Below are positions 17,253 to 17,500 of a DNA stretch of 17,500 nucleotides, piece by piece (position 1 is the stretch's first letter; each line of letters begins with the position of its first letter). The stretch covers positions 15,783,485 to 15,800,984 of the forward strand of contig CM018914.1 of NCBI GenBank assembly GCA_009663005.1, given 5' to 3'. This stretch comes from Actinidia chinensis. Its lineage: Eukaryota; Streptophyta; Magnoliopsida; Ericales; Actinidiaceae. The position numbers were made by a program, and so were the translations under genes. Below the pieces are notes generated by a model. That model worked only from the letters and a program-made list of their open reading frames with translations. It ran no database searches and had not been told where the DNA came from.

Positions 17253-17500
17253 CTGACGATCACGTTGGAAGAGATTCGTCCGTTTGATCCAAGGTGATGA
17301 GCTTCCCACCTCTTCCTTGTCGGCTGGGGGAGGGAATTAACCCCCGCGCCAAGCAACTTCTCGGCCACAGACGGGCTTCCAAGAATAGAAGCCGTGGGGC
17401 CCAGAAAACGTGCCGGAGATAGCCGAGGGGACCCCTTCCCCAGGAACGAGGCGGAGAAGGAGATTGCGGCCGGCTGGAGTGGGGTCGGGGCTTTGCCTGA
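17253..17500 (-). pseudogene. Antisense ORF of the outer element, upstream exon, partial
   Basis: This continues the minus-strand ORF toward its start, which lies beyond the window. The visible text is rich in Ser, Pro, Lys and charged residues (for example S-P-S-A-D-K-E-E-V-G near 17310-17335, then W-I-K-R-T-N near 17275-17295), a low-complexity linker of the kind that precedes the coiled-coil part of such proteins. GC content is clearly above that of the LTR and spacer. Frame and exact borders are uncertain, and the assignment rests mainly on continuity with the exon at 16639-17167. Confidence 0.4.

Larger units (their letters stand above)
1..17500 (+). mobile_element. Outer Ty3/Gypsy element, Tat lineage, partial and interrupted at 3512-14180
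   Basis: Gag, protease, RT, RNase H, a second RNase H and integrase appear in this order on the plus strand, which is the Ty3/Gypsy order. Two RNase H domains in a row and a gag zinc knuckle of the C-E-F-H-R-D type are marks of the Tat lineage. The frame is lost every few tens of codons, so it is a relic or an error-rich copy. The element is split inside RNase H: the left part ends at ...SLA near 3511 and the right part resumes with R-K-L-R-S-L-F-Q-A-H after 14186. No LTR, primer binding site or polypurine tract of this element was recognised, so it should extend past both ends of the window. Confidence 0.87.

Overview
The window is plant repeat DNA, most likely from a flowering plant; the species cannot be named from it. 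I see no cellular gene. Nearly everything belongs to two Ty3/Gypsy LTR retrotransposons, one nested inside the other. Lineages were assigned from protein motifs, the primer binding site and domain order. Both elements are broken by many one- and two-base frameshifts, often at homopolymers. The two LTRs of the inner element also differ mostly by short indels, so some of the damage may be uncorrected long-read error rather than old age.

Outer element (+ strand, runs off both ends of the window): a Tat-lineage element. In order it has a leader (1-404), gag with a zinc knuckle (about 405-1400), aspartic protease (about 1450-2130), reverse transcriptase (about 2290-3190) and the start of RNase H (about 3200-3511). 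After the interruption come the rest of RNase H (14186-14430), a second RNase H domain typical of Tat elements (about 14431-14900) and a DDE integrase (about 14930-16167). Next are about 470 bases of non-coding DNA with TCGCCAA repeats and a perfect palindrome. The window ends in an antisense, apparently spliced ORF (16639 to beyond 17500, minus strand) in the position where some Tat elements carry an extra antisense ORF. No LTR of the outer element was found.

Inner element (- strand, 3512-14180, about 10.7 kb): an Athila-lineage element inserted in the opposite orientation into the outer RNase H. Read on the minus strand it has the 5' LTR (12573-14180), a tRNA-Asp-type primer binding site (12544-12572), leader, gag, protease with a DLG catalytic motif, RT, RNase H, integrase, a non-coding 3' region, a polypurine tract (5076-5092) and the 3' LTR (3512-5075). 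I see no envelope-like gene. Each LTR holds a TATA-rich promoter core and, upstream of it, a cluster of TTCGAA palindromes.

The parts work together only as mobile-element machinery: gag forms the particle, protease cuts the polyprotein, RT and RNase H copy the RNA from the primer binding site, and integrase inserts the DNA. In their present form neither element could make intact proteins. The most interesting items are the antisense spliced ORF, the TTCGAA array with a 35-base copy-number difference between the LTRs, the TCGCCAA array, and the insertion into a conserved coding domain.
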